Positions 26,485-34,541 of a DNA stretch of 51,002 nt are shown here, one piece after another; the stretch's first letter is position 1; each line of letters begins with the position of its first letter. A model generated the notes under the pieces. The model was given only the letters and a program-made list of their open reading frames with translations, was not told the DNA's origin and ran no database searches. This DNA comes from Rhodospirillaceae bacterium UBA4468 (lineage in GTDB: Bacteria; Pseudomonadota; Alphaproteobacteria; Rhodospirillales; Casp-alpha2): contig DGOK01000141.1 of assembly GCA_002389385.1 (NCBI GenBank), positions 1 to 51,002 of the forward strand, in the 5' to 3' direction. Made by a program: the position numbers and the translations under genes.

Positions 26485-26697
26485 ACGAGTTTTTTATTGA
26501 TACTCGCCTCATGTTTTTATTAAGAATAATCAAGTCCCGGGGAGAAGTGTTTCTTTTCCACCGGGATTTTTTGTTGGGCAGCTCATAAGTCCAGCATTCT
26601 ATCACGATCATCAGCGTCCTGCTGGGGGCGCTTTTTTTATGTCCACATTTTAAAAAGGAGCTTCCCCATGGGCAGCACTGATAACGCGGCAGCCAGC
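26485..26697 (+). promoter_or_regulatory. duplicated promoter-leader module, copy 2
   Basis: Inverted copy of 22156-22369. It keeps the -35 inverted repeat (CGAGT..ACTCG), TTGATA (26497-26502), an 18-base spacer, TAAGAAT (26521-26527), H2 (26535-26572), the linker, H3 (26613-26638), AAGGAG and ATG 26668 with ten identical codons (MGSTDNAAAS). Identity stops sharply after CAGCCAGC at 26697. Differences cluster in hairpin loops and the H1/H3 loops; the 40-base linker between H2 and H3 has only two changes. This is not what passive decay would give and suggests that the leader is or was under selection. Confidence 0.8.
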
Positions 26698-26708
26698 ACA
26701 AAACTCCC

Positions 26709-26783
26709 TCGTCATTTCCGCGAAAACGGTAACCCAGCGAGGCAATCAGAAGGTCTGGGTCCCCGCGTCCGCGGGGATGACGG
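26709..26783. repeat. palindromic repeat, family A
   Basis: Ends CGTCAT.. and ..ATGACG in inverted orientation, with an inner hairpin CCCCGCG/CGCGGGG (26761-26776). This is the common GTCAT-CCGCG type of dispersed repeat. Related copies: a compact one at 30457-30488 and a degenerate one at 46225-46326. Here it replaces the coding sequence after codon 10 of the truncated orphan copy. Confidence 0.8.
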
Positions 26784-26800
26784 GATGAATAAAGATATCC

Positions 26801-26835
26801 TCCCTCTCCCTCAGGGAGAGTGCCGGGGTGAGGGT
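26801..26835. repeat. palindromic repeat, family B, partial
   Basis: CCCTCTCCC (26802-26810), loop TCA, GGGAGAG (26814-26820), then GGGGTGAGGG. It corresponds to about half of the element inside the orphan gene at 21651-21733. Both repeat families therefore occur next to both copies of the MGSTDNAAAS sequence. Confidence 0.75.
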
Positions 26836-26852
26836 ATGCAACATCAAATTAA

Positions 26853-26868
26853 TTGTGGATATCCACAA
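26853..26868. promoter_or_regulatory. palindrome with two overlapping DnaA-box-like 9-mers upstream of dnaE
   Basis: TTGTGGATATCCACAA is a perfect 16-base palindrome 53 bases before the dnaE start. It contains ATATCCACA on each strand (26859-26867 and the reverse of 26854-26862), 8 of 9 matches to the DnaA box TTATNCACA. Possible regulation of dnaE by DnaA is an inference; a different dimeric regulator is equally possible. Confidence 0.35.
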
Positions 26869-26921
26869 ATTTAGACGCAACATCTGGTGACTCTCAATCT
26901 CACATGTGAAATTATGTTTTC

Positions 26922-29900
26922 ATGGCATGTTCTGACTTCGTCCATTTGCGCGCGCACAGCGCTTACTCCCTTTGCGAAGGGGCGATCCCGGTCAAAAACC
27001 TCGTCAAGTTAACTGCGGCACAAGACATGCCTGCATTAGGCCTGTGCGATACTGACAATCTATTCGGCGCGCTGGAGTTCTCTGCGGCAGCGCTCGACGC
27101 GGGTATTCAACCGATTATCGGTTGCCAGCTTTCAATTAAGTTGAGCAACGAGACACAGCCCGCCAACCGCCCGATGTTTGAGGATGGCGGCATTGTCTTG
27201 CTGGCACAGACCAATGACGGGTATTTGAACCTGCTGACGTTGCTCAAAATCGCTTATATGGATAGTGAGGATGCACAGCGTCCGGGTGTCACCCTGGACG
27301 AATTGTGCGCGCATGCAGGCGACCTGATTGCCTTGAGTGGCGGTGCAGACGGGGTTCTTGGGCGCTTGATCCGGATGGGCAAATCCGGCGATGCGAATAC
27401 GTTTCTTGATGCCATGGCAGCGGCGTTTCAGGACCGCTTTTATATTGAAATACAACGCCACGGGATGCCCGAAGAGAAACTGACCGAGCCGCAGTTCATT
27501 GATTGGGCCTACGCCAGGAACTTGCCGTTGGTTGCGACCAACGAGCCGTATTTTCCGGACGAAGGTTTCTACCGCGCCCATGATGCATTGTTGTGTATCA
27601 AGCAGGGCGCCGTGGTGTCTGTCGAAGATCGCCACCGGCTGACTTCTGATCACTATTTCAAATCAGCGGCCGAGATGCGGGCATTGTTCGCGGACCTGCC
27701 CGAAGCCATTGAGAACACGCTGACCGTCGCCAAGCGATGCGCGTTCGTGGTGGAAAAAATTGCCCCCATCTTGCCGCCTTATGATTGTGGCGATGGCATC
27801 ACCGAAGCCGATGAGCTTAAACGCCAAGCCCACGTCGGTTTGACGGATCGTCTTGCCGAGCATGTATTCACCCACGATATGGACGCCGAAGCGCGAGAGA
27901 AAGCTGAGCTACCATACCGCGAGCGATTGGACTACGAGCTCAGCGTTATCAACCAGATGGGTTTTCCAGGTTACTTCCTGATCGTTGCGGACTTTATAAA
28001 GTGGTCCAAGGACGAGGGTATTCCGGTGGGGCCGGGACGTGGTTCAGGTGCGGGCTCGGTGGTGGCGTGGTCACTGACAGTAACCGACCTCGATCCGCTG
28101 AGATGGGGCTTGCTGTTCGAGCGGTTCTTGAACCCGGAACGTGTGTCCATGCCGGACTTTGATATCGACTTTTGCCAGGAACGCCGCGACGAGGTGATCC
28201 GCTATGTGCAAAAGAAATACGGCCGTGATCACGTCGCACAGATCATTACGTTTGGAAAATTGCAGGCGAGGGCGGTTCTCCGCCATGTCGGGCGCGTCCT
28301 TGAGATGCCCTATGGTCTTGTCGATAGAATCTCCAAGATGGTGCCGAATAATCCGGCCAACCCGGTAACGTTGGGCGATGCCATCAAGACCGAACAAAGC
28401 CTGCGCAACCTGATCAACGAAGAGCCCGACGTTAAATATATGGTCGAGATCGCGCTGAAGCTCGAAGGGCTATATCACCACGCATCGACACACGCGGCGG
28501 GTGTTGTGATCGGCGACAGGCCACTTGAGCAATTGATCCCGGTTTACCGCGACCCGCGCTCGGACATGCCGGTTACCGGCTTTAATATGAAATATGTTGA
28601 GGATGCGGGGCTGGTCAAGTTTGACTTCCTGGGCCTCAAGACCTTGAGCGTGCTGACCAAGGCAGAGAACTTCGTCAACGCCAAGATTAAGAACGGCGAA
28701 GATAAACTTGATCTGATCAAGATACCGCTCGACGATCCTGATACCTTCAAAATGATCAGTCGTGGTGACACCACCGGCGTGTTCCAGCTGGAAAGTGCGG
28801 GCATGCGCGATGTGTTGCGCGGCCTGAAACCGGATACGTTTGAAGACATCATCGCTGTTGTGGCCCTGTACCGTCCGGGCCCGATGGATAACATTCCGAG
28901 CTACATTCGACGTAAGCACGGCGAAGAAGAAGCCGACTATCTGCATCCAACCCTTGAGCCTGTGCTTAAGGAAACTTTTGGTATTCCAATCTATCAGGAA
29001 CAGGTGATGCAGATTGCTCAGGTCCTGTCCGGCTACACGCTTGGCAACGCGGATTTGCTGCGCCGGGCGATGGGTAAGAAAATCCAGGCCGAGATGGACG
29101 TGCAGCGACAAATATTCGTCGAGGGGGCTGTGGCGCAAAGCGTGCCAGAGAAACTCGCTGACGATATCTTTAACGTAGTCGACAAGTTCGCCGGTTACGG
29201 CTTCAACAAATCCCACGCGGCGGCCTATGCGCTGGTCGCGTATCAAACAGCCTATATGAAAGCCAATCATCCGGTTGAATTCCTGGCTGCGTCCATGACC
29301 TTTGATATGGGCAACACGGACAAGCTGAACATATTCCGCCAGGAACTGGACCGATTAAAGATTCCGCTACTTCCACCCGACATCAATGCCTCGGTCGCGA
29401 CGTTTACGGTTGAGACGGTACAAACAGCCGAAGACGGTGAAAAAGATGGCGTGCGATATGCACTGGCTGCGGTCAAGAATGTCGGCGCGGCAGCAATGGA
29501 CATGTTGGTTGAAGAGCGGAACACAAACGGACAGTTTGAGTCCTTAAGTGATTTCGCCAATCGGGTTGATCCACAAAGCGTCAACAAGCGCCAGCTTGAG
29601 AATCTCGTGCGGACAGGGGCTTTCGATCGACTGGACACAAACCGTCGACGCGTTCATCGGGGTATGGAAACCGTTGTCGCGGTGGCCGGCGCGGCTGCTG
29701 CAGATCGGAATTCAAATCAAATCAGCTTGTTCGGCGGCGAAGATGCAAAACCTCAAGAGATCAGGCTCCCTGATATCGACGACTGGCAGTCTATGGACCG
29801 GCTGCGCGAAGAGTTCGATGCCGTAGGTTTCTTCTTATCCGCTCACCCATTGGATGCTTACGAGCGCGTGTTGGTCAAAAAACGCGTGCGCTCATGCTCA

Positions 29901-30440
29901 GAGGTCCTTGCCGCCAAGGAAATTGGTGCCGTCCGTCTTGCTGGAACCTTCCTGTCGAAAAAGGAAATGACGAGTAAATCCGGGAAACGCTTTGCCTTCA
30001 TTTCGTTCTCGGATGCGTCCGGGGTCTTTGAGGCAACTGCATTCTCAGAAATCCTCGCACAGCAAAGCGAACTTTTGATCCCAGGCAACTCCATGATTGT
30101 TGATTGCGCACTCTACTTTGAAGGCGACAGCGCACGCATGACCATTCAACGTCTCGAAAGCATCGAAGTCGCCGCAGCGGCAGCGGCGAACGCAGCCAAG
30201 GAAATGCACTTATACGTCGACAGCATTGATCCATTAACGTCACTCCGCGCTGTACTTTCCCGTGACCGCGATGCAAATGGTGAGGGACGACGTAAAAAAG
30301 GCAAAGTCATTGTGACCGCAAAACTCCGCGATATCGACGAAGAGGTGATCATCAATCTTGGAGACGATTACGGCTTGTCACACGAACTGTCACTCGCCGT
30401 CCGCTCACTCCCCGGCATTCTTGATGTTAAAGAGCTTTAG
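26922..30440 (+). CDS. dnaE: DNA polymerase III alpha subunit
   Basis: Replicative polymerase, 1172 residues, normal for DnaE1. Domains: PHP (1-~280, VHLRAHSAYSLCEGAI), palm with catalytic aspartates D414 and D416 (MPDFDIDFCQERRDEV) and D568 (VKFDFLGLKTL), fingers (GYGFNKSHAAAYALVAYQTA), and a C-terminal OB domain (about 1005-1085). The PHP motif is largely retained. No good SD precedes the ATG, but no better start lies near. The 467-base gap before it is filled by the leader copy, two repeats and a palindrome. It ends in TAG. Confidence 0.97.
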   Translation: MACSDFVHLRAHSAYSLCEGAIPVKNLVKLTAAQDMPALGLCDTDNLFGALEFSAAALDAGIQPIIGCQLSIKLSNETQPANRPMFEDGGIVLLAQTNDGYLNLLTLLKIAYMDSEDAQRPGVTLDELCAHAGDLIALSGGADGVLGRLIRMGKSGDANTFLDAMAAAFQDRFYIEIQRHGMPEEKLTEPQFIDWAYARNLPLVATNEPYFPDEGFYRAHDALLCIKQGAVVSVEDRHRLTSDHYFKSAAEMRALFADLPEAIENTLTVAKRCAFVVEKIAPILPPYDCGDGITEADELKRQAHVGLTDRLAEHVFTHDMDAEAREKAELPYRERLDYELSVINQMGFPGYFLIVADFIKWSKDEGIPVGPGRGSGAGSVVAWSLTVTDLDPLRWGLLFERFLNPERVSMPDFDIDFCQERRDEVIRYVQKKYGRDHVAQIITFGKLQARAVLRHVGRVLEMPYGLVDRISKMVPNNPANPVTLGDAIKTEQSLRNLINEEPDVKYMVEIALKLEGLYHHASTHAAGVVIGDRPLEQLIPVYRDPRSDMPVTGFNMKYVEDAGLVKFDFLGLKTLSVLTKAENFVNAKIKNGEDKLDLIKIPLDDPDTFKMISRGDTTGVFQLESAGMRDVLRGLKPDTFEDIIAVVALYRPGPMDNIPSYIRRKHGEEEADYLHPTLEPVLKETFGIPIYQEQVMQIAQVLSGYTLGNADLLRRAMGKKIQAEMDVQRQIFVEGAVAQSVPEKLADDIFNVVDKFAGYGFNKSHAAAYALVAYQTAYMKANHPVEFLAASMTFDMGNTDKLNIFRQELDRLKIPLLPPDINASVATFTVETVQTAEDGEKDGVRYALAAVKNVGAAAMDMLVEERNTNGQFESLSDFANRVDPQSVNKRQLENLVRTGAFDRLDTNRRRVHRGMETVVAVAGAAAADRNSNQISLFGGEDAKPQEIRLPDIDDWQSMDRLREEFDAVGFFLSAHPLDAYERVLVKKRVRSCSEVLAAKEIGAVRLAGTFLSKKEMTSKSGKRFAFISFSDASGVFEATAFSEILAQQSELLIPGNSMIVDCALYFEGDSARMTIQRLESIEVAAAAAANAAKEMHLYVDSIDPLTSLRAVLSRDRDANGEGRRKKGKVIVTAKLRDIDEEVIINLGDDYGLSHELSLAVRSLPGILDVKEL

Positions 30441-30456
30441 CATCTAAATTCGTTTC

Positions 30457-30488
30457 GTCATCCCCGCGTTCGCGAACGCGGGGATGAC
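30457..30488. repeat. perfect 32-base palindrome, family A repeat
   Basis: GTCATCCCCGCGTTCG followed by its exact reverse complement, ending 17 bases after the dnaE stop. It lies between convergent genes and could form a strong hairpin at both transcript ends, though no T-run follows on the plus strand. It is the most compact member of the GTCAT-CCGCG repeats in this window. Confidence 0.85.
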
Positions 30489-30523
30489 AGAAATATATAA
30501 TCCTCTCCCACTCCGTGATGGCT

Positions 30524-31243
30524 TTACCGCCCTAAAGCCTTCGCAGTCAGTGAAGCCAGCGAAACCTTTTGCGATCCGTCATCATTGAAATTTTCAGGCA
30601 CTAAGTATGTCTGATATGCCTCTTTGAGGGCTGGCCACTCGGTATCAATGATCGAGAACCAAGCCGTATCCCGGTTGCGGCCCTTATAGATCAAGCACTG
30701 ACGGAAGACGCCTTCAAAGGTAAAGCCAAGCCGCTCAGCCGTCCGACGGGACCTGGCGTTCGCATTATCGCATTTCCACTCGTAGCGCCGATTGCCGAGT
30801 TCATCAAAGACCCGTGCCATCATCAGATACATCCCCTCAGTTGCCGCCACAGTCCGTTGTAACAGTGGAGAGTAGTTAAGGTGTCCGGTCTCAATGGAGC
30901 CCGCATTGACGTCAATGCGGAGGTAACTGGCTACGCCGACAGCTTTCTCGGTTTCCAGGTCAATAAATGCATGGAATAAAGGATCATCACCTAAAGCCTG
31001 CGCTTTGATCCATGTGCGGTAATCGTCTTCAGTCTCGAACGAACCATATCCTAGGTACGTCCAGATCCGATGTTCCTTATCAATCATATTCGCGGCATGG
31101 AGATCAGCCGCATGCTTGTCGATATCGAGCGGCTCAAGTCGGCAGGTCCGACCCAGCATTGGGGTGCGGGGAGGGCGCTTCGCAGGGGTCCAATCGGGGA
31201 CGGGGAAACCAACGGGAAGACCAAGATCATTCGTATGTGACAT
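30524..31243 (-). CDS. GNAT family N-acetyltransferase (RimJ/RimL type)
   Basis: A 239-residue acetyl-CoA-dependent acetyltransferase. The C-terminal half shows the typical pattern EWKCDNANARSRRTAERLGF followed by TFEGVFRQ, close to RimJ-like proteins and to a common family annotated as GNAT acetyltransferases of about 220-240 residues. The substrate is unknown. ATG 31243 has GGAG seven bases upstream; the frame stays open for 49 more codons but without support. It is convergent with dnaE and divergent from the small membrane protein gene. Confidence 0.85.
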   Translation of the reverse strand: MSHTNDLGLPVGFPVPDWTPAKRPPRTPMLGRTCRLEPLDIDKHAADLHAANMIDKEHRIWTYLGYGSFETEDDYRTWIKAQALGDDPLFHAFIDLETEKAVGVASYLRIDVNAGSIETGHLNYSPLLQRTVAATEGMYLMMARVFDELGNRRYEWKCDNANARSRRTAERLGFTFEGVFRQCLIYKGRNRDTAWFSIIDTEWPALKEAYQTYLVPENFNDDGSQKVSLASLTAKALGR

Positions 31244-31274
31244 GACAAACTCCATAATTTTAATTGGTCGCAGA

Positions 31275-31385
31275 ATGTCTTGGTTATTTGACTTGGAAAA
31301 GAGCCCTTTGAAAGAATTTGAGACCTGGATTGGTCCGGTTTTTAAAAGTCTTGGTTCCCGTCCTGCAAAAAACCCGCTAAAATGA
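31275..31385 (+). CDS. possible 36-residue small protein
   Basis: An ATG-to-TGA frame reading MSWLFDLEKSPLKEFETWIG and continuing to PAKNPLK. It lies in the divergent spacer between the GNAT gene and the next small gene. The composition (two Trp, several Phe, mixed charge) is protein-like, but there is no convincing SD and I recognise no family. It may be chance. Confidence 0.2.
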   Translation: MSWLFDLEKSPLKEFETWIGPVFKSLGSRPAKNPLK

Positions 31386-31405
31386 ACCATACGCAGGAGA
31401 CGTTA

Positions 31406-31642
31406 ATGAGCCCAGAAGGCGCAGATATACTCAGATTTTTGGCATTTGGTGCGGTTTGGTTATTTCCGATTGCGCTGATTATTGCCGTCTTGAGCTTTGC
31501 TAACGCCGACGCCAAAGCCCGCCGCGATGATCCGGGGCCAAACGTTATTGTCTTTCCACAGCGTGAAACACCTGCGCCATCATCCAGGTCAAATTGGCTA
31601 AAACGCTTTAAGTCGCTTGCATTCCTTTCGACGAAGCGTTAA
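31406..31642 (+). CDS. small hypothetical inner-membrane protein
   Basis: A 78-residue protein with one predicted membrane helix (about 10-31, FLAFGAVWLFPIALIIAVLSF), then a basic cytoplasmic-like tail with Pro/Ser linker (RRDDPGPNVIVFPQRE). The start at 31406 is chosen because GGAG lies seven bases upstream; an in-frame ATG at 31382 has none. I do not recognise the family. It stands alone before the rpsB transcription unit and is followed by a terminator. Confidence 0.65.
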   Translation: MSPEGADILRFLAFGAVWLFPIALIIAVLSFANADAKARRDDPGPNVIVFPQRETPAPSSRSNWLKRFKSLAFLSTKR

Positions 31643-31643
31643 A

Positions 31644-31670
31644 CCACGCGCGATTTCACACGCGGGTTTT
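31644..31670 (+). terminator. intrinsic terminator before rpsB
   Basis: CCACGCG (31644-31650) pairs with CGCGGG (31661-31666) with one bulged A, followed by TTTT. It starts two bases after the stop of the small membrane protein gene and separates it from rpsB. Confidence 0.6.
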
Positions 31671-31677
31671 GCGATAG

Positions 31678-31738
31678 TTCATGCAAATTCATGAATAACG
31701 TCGTTCCGGTGTTGGTTTACCAACCACACCCGCGGAGG
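31678..31738 (+). promoter_or_regulatory. rpsB 5' leader with inverted repeat and hairpin
   Basis: An inverted repeat TTCATG/CATGAA (31678-31695) precedes a hairpin GGTG-TTGG-TTTA-CCAA..CACC (31708-31730), which lies just before GGAGG (31734-31738). rpsB leaders are autoregulated by S2 in several bacteria; whether this hairpin is the S2 target is an inference. Confidence 0.4.
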
Positions 31739-31764
31739 ATTAACCGGAAAAGGAAAAAAAGCCG

Positions 31765-32634
31765 ATGGCGCTTCCCGATTTCACTATGCGTCAGCTCTTA
31801 GAAGCTGGTGTACACTTTGGTCACAATACTCGTCGCTGGAACCCTAAGATGGCACCGTTCATCTTTGGTGACCGTAATGGTATCCACATCATTGATTTGC
31901 AGCAAACTGTTCCGCTCATGCACCAAGCTATGGTTGCTGTGCGCGACGTTACTAAAGCAGGTGGCCGTGTATTGTTTGTAGGTACGAAACGTGCCGCTCA
32001 ATCACGTGTTGCTGACGCTGCAAAGCGTTGTGGTCAGTATTACGTCAATCACCGCTGGCTTGGCGGCATGCTGACGAACTGGCGGACAATTTCAAACTCG
32101 ATCCGGCGCTTAAAAGAACTCGAAAAGATGTTCGAGAATGCAGCCGAAATCGAAGGTTTGACGAAAAAAGAACAACTCATGCTGACCCGCGAAATGGAAA
32201 AGCTTGAGCGCGCACTTGGTGGTATCAAGGACATGGGCGGTTTGCCTGACGTCCTTGTCATCATCGACACCACTAAAGAAGACATTGCCATCAAAGAAGC
32301 CAACAAGCTTGGCATTCCTGTTGTTGGTGTCATCGATAGTAACGCTGATCCAGAAGGCATTTCGCACCCGATCCCGGGTAACGACGATGCCATCCGCGCG
32401 ATTGGCCTCTATTGCGACCTGATCGTCGGTTCTGTGCTTGATGGTATTCAAGAAGAAATCGGTGTTTCTGGTGGCGACATTGGTGCCAGTGAACAATTGG
32501 TTGAAGAACTGCCTGCTGCCGTTGCAGCGCCTGAAGCACCCGCTGCTGAAGCCGCCGCACCCGTAGCTCCAGATACTGAAGCCCCGGCTGCAGCAGAAGC
32601 TGCACCAGCTACAGACGACAGCGCAAAAAGCTAA
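31765..32634 (+). CDS. rpsB: 30S ribosomal protein S2
   Basis: Small-subunit ribosomal protein, 289 residues. The core (1-~240) begins with PDFTMRQLLEAGVHFGHNTR and includes RWLGGMLTNW. The extra tail of about 45 residues is rich in Ala, Glu and Pro (PAAVAAPEAPAAEAAAP), as is common in alphaproteobacteria. It is first in the rpsB-tsf unit, followed by an 83-base spacer with a hairpin. Confidence 0.98.
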   Translation: MALPDFTMRQLLEAGVHFGHNTRRWNPKMAPFIFGDRNGIHIIDLQQTVPLMHQAMVAVRDVTKAGGRVLFVGTKRAAQSRVADAAKRCGQYYVNHRWLGGMLTNWRTISNSIRRLKELEKMFENAAEIEGLTKKEQLMLTREMEKLERALGGIKDMGGLPDVLVIIDTTKEDIAIKEANKLGIPVVGVIDSNADPEGISHPIPGNDDAIRAIGLYCDLIVGSVLDGIQEEIGVSGGDIGASEQLVEELPAAVAAPEAPAAEAAAPVAPDTEAPAAAEAAPATDDSAKS

Positions 32635-32649
32635 ATATCGTATCAGAGC

Positions 32650-32673
32650 GCGGAGATTATCTTTGATCTCCGC
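32650..32673 (+). other. hairpin between rpsB and tsf
   Basis: GCGGAGAT (32650-32657), eight-base loop, ATCTCCGC (32666-32673): eight perfect pairs, but no T-run follows. It may be a processing or mRNA-stability element that separates S2 and EF-Ts levels and not a terminator. Confidence 0.55.
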
Positions 32674-32717
32674 AGCCTCTGGTAAAGCTTACACTCTCGG
32701 AATGACAAGGAAGTACG

Positions 32718-33644
32718 ATGGCTGCAATTACTGCTGCATTGGTTAAAGAACTGCGTGAGAAGACGGGCGCAGGCATGATGGACTGCAAAAAAGCACTTGC
32801 AGAGAATGATGGTGACCTAGAGATCTCAATCGATTGGCTTCGTACAAAAGGCTTAGCTGCCGCTGCAAAGAAAGCAGGTCGTGTTGCTGCTGACGGTCTT
32901 GTTGGTGTGTACATTGATGGTAACAAAGGTTCTGTCGCCGAAGTGAACGCTGAAACAGACTTTGTTGCACGTAACGATGCATTCCAGGCTTTGGTTGGCA
33001 ACGTCACGAAGCTTGCTGCTGACGCTGATGATCTAGATGCGCTGAAGGCAATGGATTATCCAGGTACAGGTCGTACAGTCGAAGAAGAAATTTCCCACAA
33101 CGTGGCAACAATCGGCGAAAATATGAACATTCGTCGTATTGATGGGCTTTCAGTCTCAAATGGCGTTCTTTCCAGCTACGTCCACAACGCATTGGTCCCA
33201 GGCTTAGGTAAAATCGCTGTCCTGGTCGCACTTGAGAGCGATGGCGGTACAGGTGGTCTCGAAGCTGTTGGTAAGCAGATTGCGATGCATGTTGCTGCTG
33301 CCCGCCCACAATCAGTGAGCATTGACGACCTTGATCCAGAAGCTACTGAGCGTGAGCGTCAGGTACTGATCGAGCAAGCGCGCGAATCGGGTCGCCCTGA
33401 TAATATCATCGAAAAGATGGTTGAAGGCCGTTTGCGCAAATTCTACGAAGAAGTTTGCTTGCTTGAGCAGACTTTCGTGATTGATGGCGAAAGCAAGATT
33501 TCAAAGGTTGTTGAAGATGCTGGCAAAGCTGCCGGTGGCACCGTGAAAGTCACGGGTTTCAAGCTTTTCGTGCTTGGTGAAGGCATCGAAAAGAAAGAAG
33601 AAGACTTCGCTGCAGAAGTCGCTGCTGTTGCAGGTAAAAAGTAA
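32718..33644 (+). CDS. tsf: translation elongation factor Ts
   Basis: Nucleotide exchange factor that regenerates EF-Tu-GTP. The 308-residue protein has the signature KELREKTGAGMMDCKKAL (residues 10-27) and the second family signature near EVNAETDFVARN. It has a UBA-like N-terminal domain, core and coiled-coil parts in the usual order. AAGGAA precedes the ATG. Two hairpins with T-runs follow before pyrH. Confidence 0.98.
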   Translation: MAAITAALVKELREKTGAGMMDCKKALAENDGDLEISIDWLRTKGLAAAAKKAGRVAADGLVGVYIDGNKGSVAEVNAETDFVARNDAFQALVGNVTKLAADADDLDALKAMDYPGTGRTVEEEISHNVATIGENMNIRRIDGLSVSNGVLSSYVHNALVPGLGKIAVLVALESDGGTGGLEAVGKQIAMHVAAARPQSVSIDDLDPEATERERQVLIEQARESGRPDNIIEKMVEGRLRKFYEEVCLLEQTFVIDGESKISKVVEDAGKAAGGTVKVTGFKLFVLGEGIEKKEEDFAAEVAAVAGKK

Positions 33645-33655
33645 TAAATCAGGAT

Positions 33656-33687
33656 CGGCTTAGAGTGATTTCACTCTGTGCCGTTTT
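33656..33687 (+). terminator. intrinsic terminator after tsf
   Basis: CGGC (33656-33659), internal loop TT/GT, AGAGTG (33662-33667), loop ATTT, CACTCT (33672-33677), GCCG (33680-33683), TTTT. It starts 11 bases after the tsf stop. Confidence 0.7.
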
Positions 33688-33726
33688 CCGGTCGTCTGTG
33701 CCGGATTGACTGCTATACTAACGGGG

Positions 33727-33749
33727 GGCCGGAAACGGTCCTTTGTTTT
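33727..33749 (+). terminator. second terminator-like hairpin in the tsf-pyrH spacer
   Basis: GGCCG, loop GAAA, CGG-T-CC, then TTTGTTTT. A TATACT box (33713-33718) lies between it and the first terminator, so a promoter for pyrH would have to read through this hairpin. The -35 of such a promoter is not clear. Confidence 0.5.
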
Positions 33750-33801
33750 AACATGATGAGCGTCCTGCAATTCATAGTGCACGCTCAAGCAAGGCAAACG
33801 A

Positions 33802-34530
33802 ATGACAGCTTCAGCGAAATATAAACGCGTCCTTCTAAAACTATCAGGCGAAGCCCTGATGGGAGACAAAGGCTTTGGGCTAGACTCCGAAACCGTGGAC
33901 CGAATTGCTGAAGAAATTAAAGCTGTTCATGAGAACGGCGTTCAAGTCTCGCTTGTTATTGGTGCCGGCAACATCTTTCGCGGTGTTTCGCTGGCCGAAG
34001 CAAATATCGAACGCACCACAGGCGACTACATGGGCATGTTGGCAACAGTCCTGAATGCCCTCGCTATGCAGAGTATGCTTGAGAGTAAAGGCGTAACAAC
34101 GCGGGTCCAATCAGCAATCCCAATGTCCGCCGTTTGTGAGCCTTATGTCCGTCGCCGCGCCATTCGCCATATGGAGAAGGGCCGCGTTGTCATCTTCGCT
34201 GCTGGCACCGGCAACCCATTCTTTACAACCGATACGGCCGCCGCGTTACGCGCAGTTGAAATGAACTGTGACGCGATCCTTAAAGGGACGCAGGTCGATG
34301 GTGTTTATTCAGCTGATCCCAAAAAGGATCCAAATGCTGAACGATATGAAGAATTAAGCTATCAGGACGTGCTGACACAGAACCTTCAGGTGATGGATAC
34401 TGCCGCGATTGCATTATCACGTGAGAATGACGTTCCAATTCTCGTGTTTTCCATTCACACTCCTGGTGCATTTGCCGACGTGGTAGAAGGTCAGGGGACC
34501 TATACTATCATTAAAAATACTCAGACTTAA
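33802..34530 (+). CDS. pyrH: uridylate (UMP) kinase
   Basis: Phosphorylates UMP to UDP; allosteric amino-acid-kinase-fold enzyme, hexameric in bacteria. The 242-residue protein has RVLLKLSGEAL (9-19), GAGNIFRG (54-61), the regulatory-site region near IPMSAVCEPYVRRRA, and GTGNPFFTTDTAAALRA. The SD is weak (AAGG). frr follows 11 bases after the stop. Confidence 0.97.
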   Translation: MTASAKYKRVLLKLSGEALMGDKGFGLDSETVDRIAEEIKAVHENGVQVSLVIGAGNIFRGVSLAEANIERTTGDYMGMLATVLNALAMQSMLESKGVTTRVQSAIPMSAVCEPYVRRRAIRHMEKGRVVIFAAGTGNPFFTTDTAAALRAVEMNCDAILKGTQVDGVYSADPKKDPNAERYEELSYQDVLTQNLQVMDTAAIALSRENDVPILVFSIHTPGAFADVVEGQGTYTIIKNTQT

Positions 34531-34541
34531 GGGAGGCGTTG

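Larger units (their letters stand above)
26668..26874 (+). pseudogene. truncated second copy of the orphan gene start
   Basis: Ten codons identical in sense to the orphan gene start, then the frame runs directly into palindromic repeats (RPRVRGDDG-type and LPLPQGECRGEG-type peptides) and stops after 68 codons at 26874. The SD and start are perfect, so a short peptide could still be made, but the sequence after codon 10 is repeat-derived. Most likely the 5' end left after a duplication or rearrangement. Confidence 0.65.

Noticed and set aside
26700..26835. CRISPR-like repeats before dnaE
   Set aside because: The repeats are different palindromic elements with no regular spacers and no cas gene.
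28470..29270. Long minus-strand open frame inside dnaE (266 codons)
   Set aside because: It is the reverse shadow of a well-conserved dnaE region, has no SD and no protein-like motifs.
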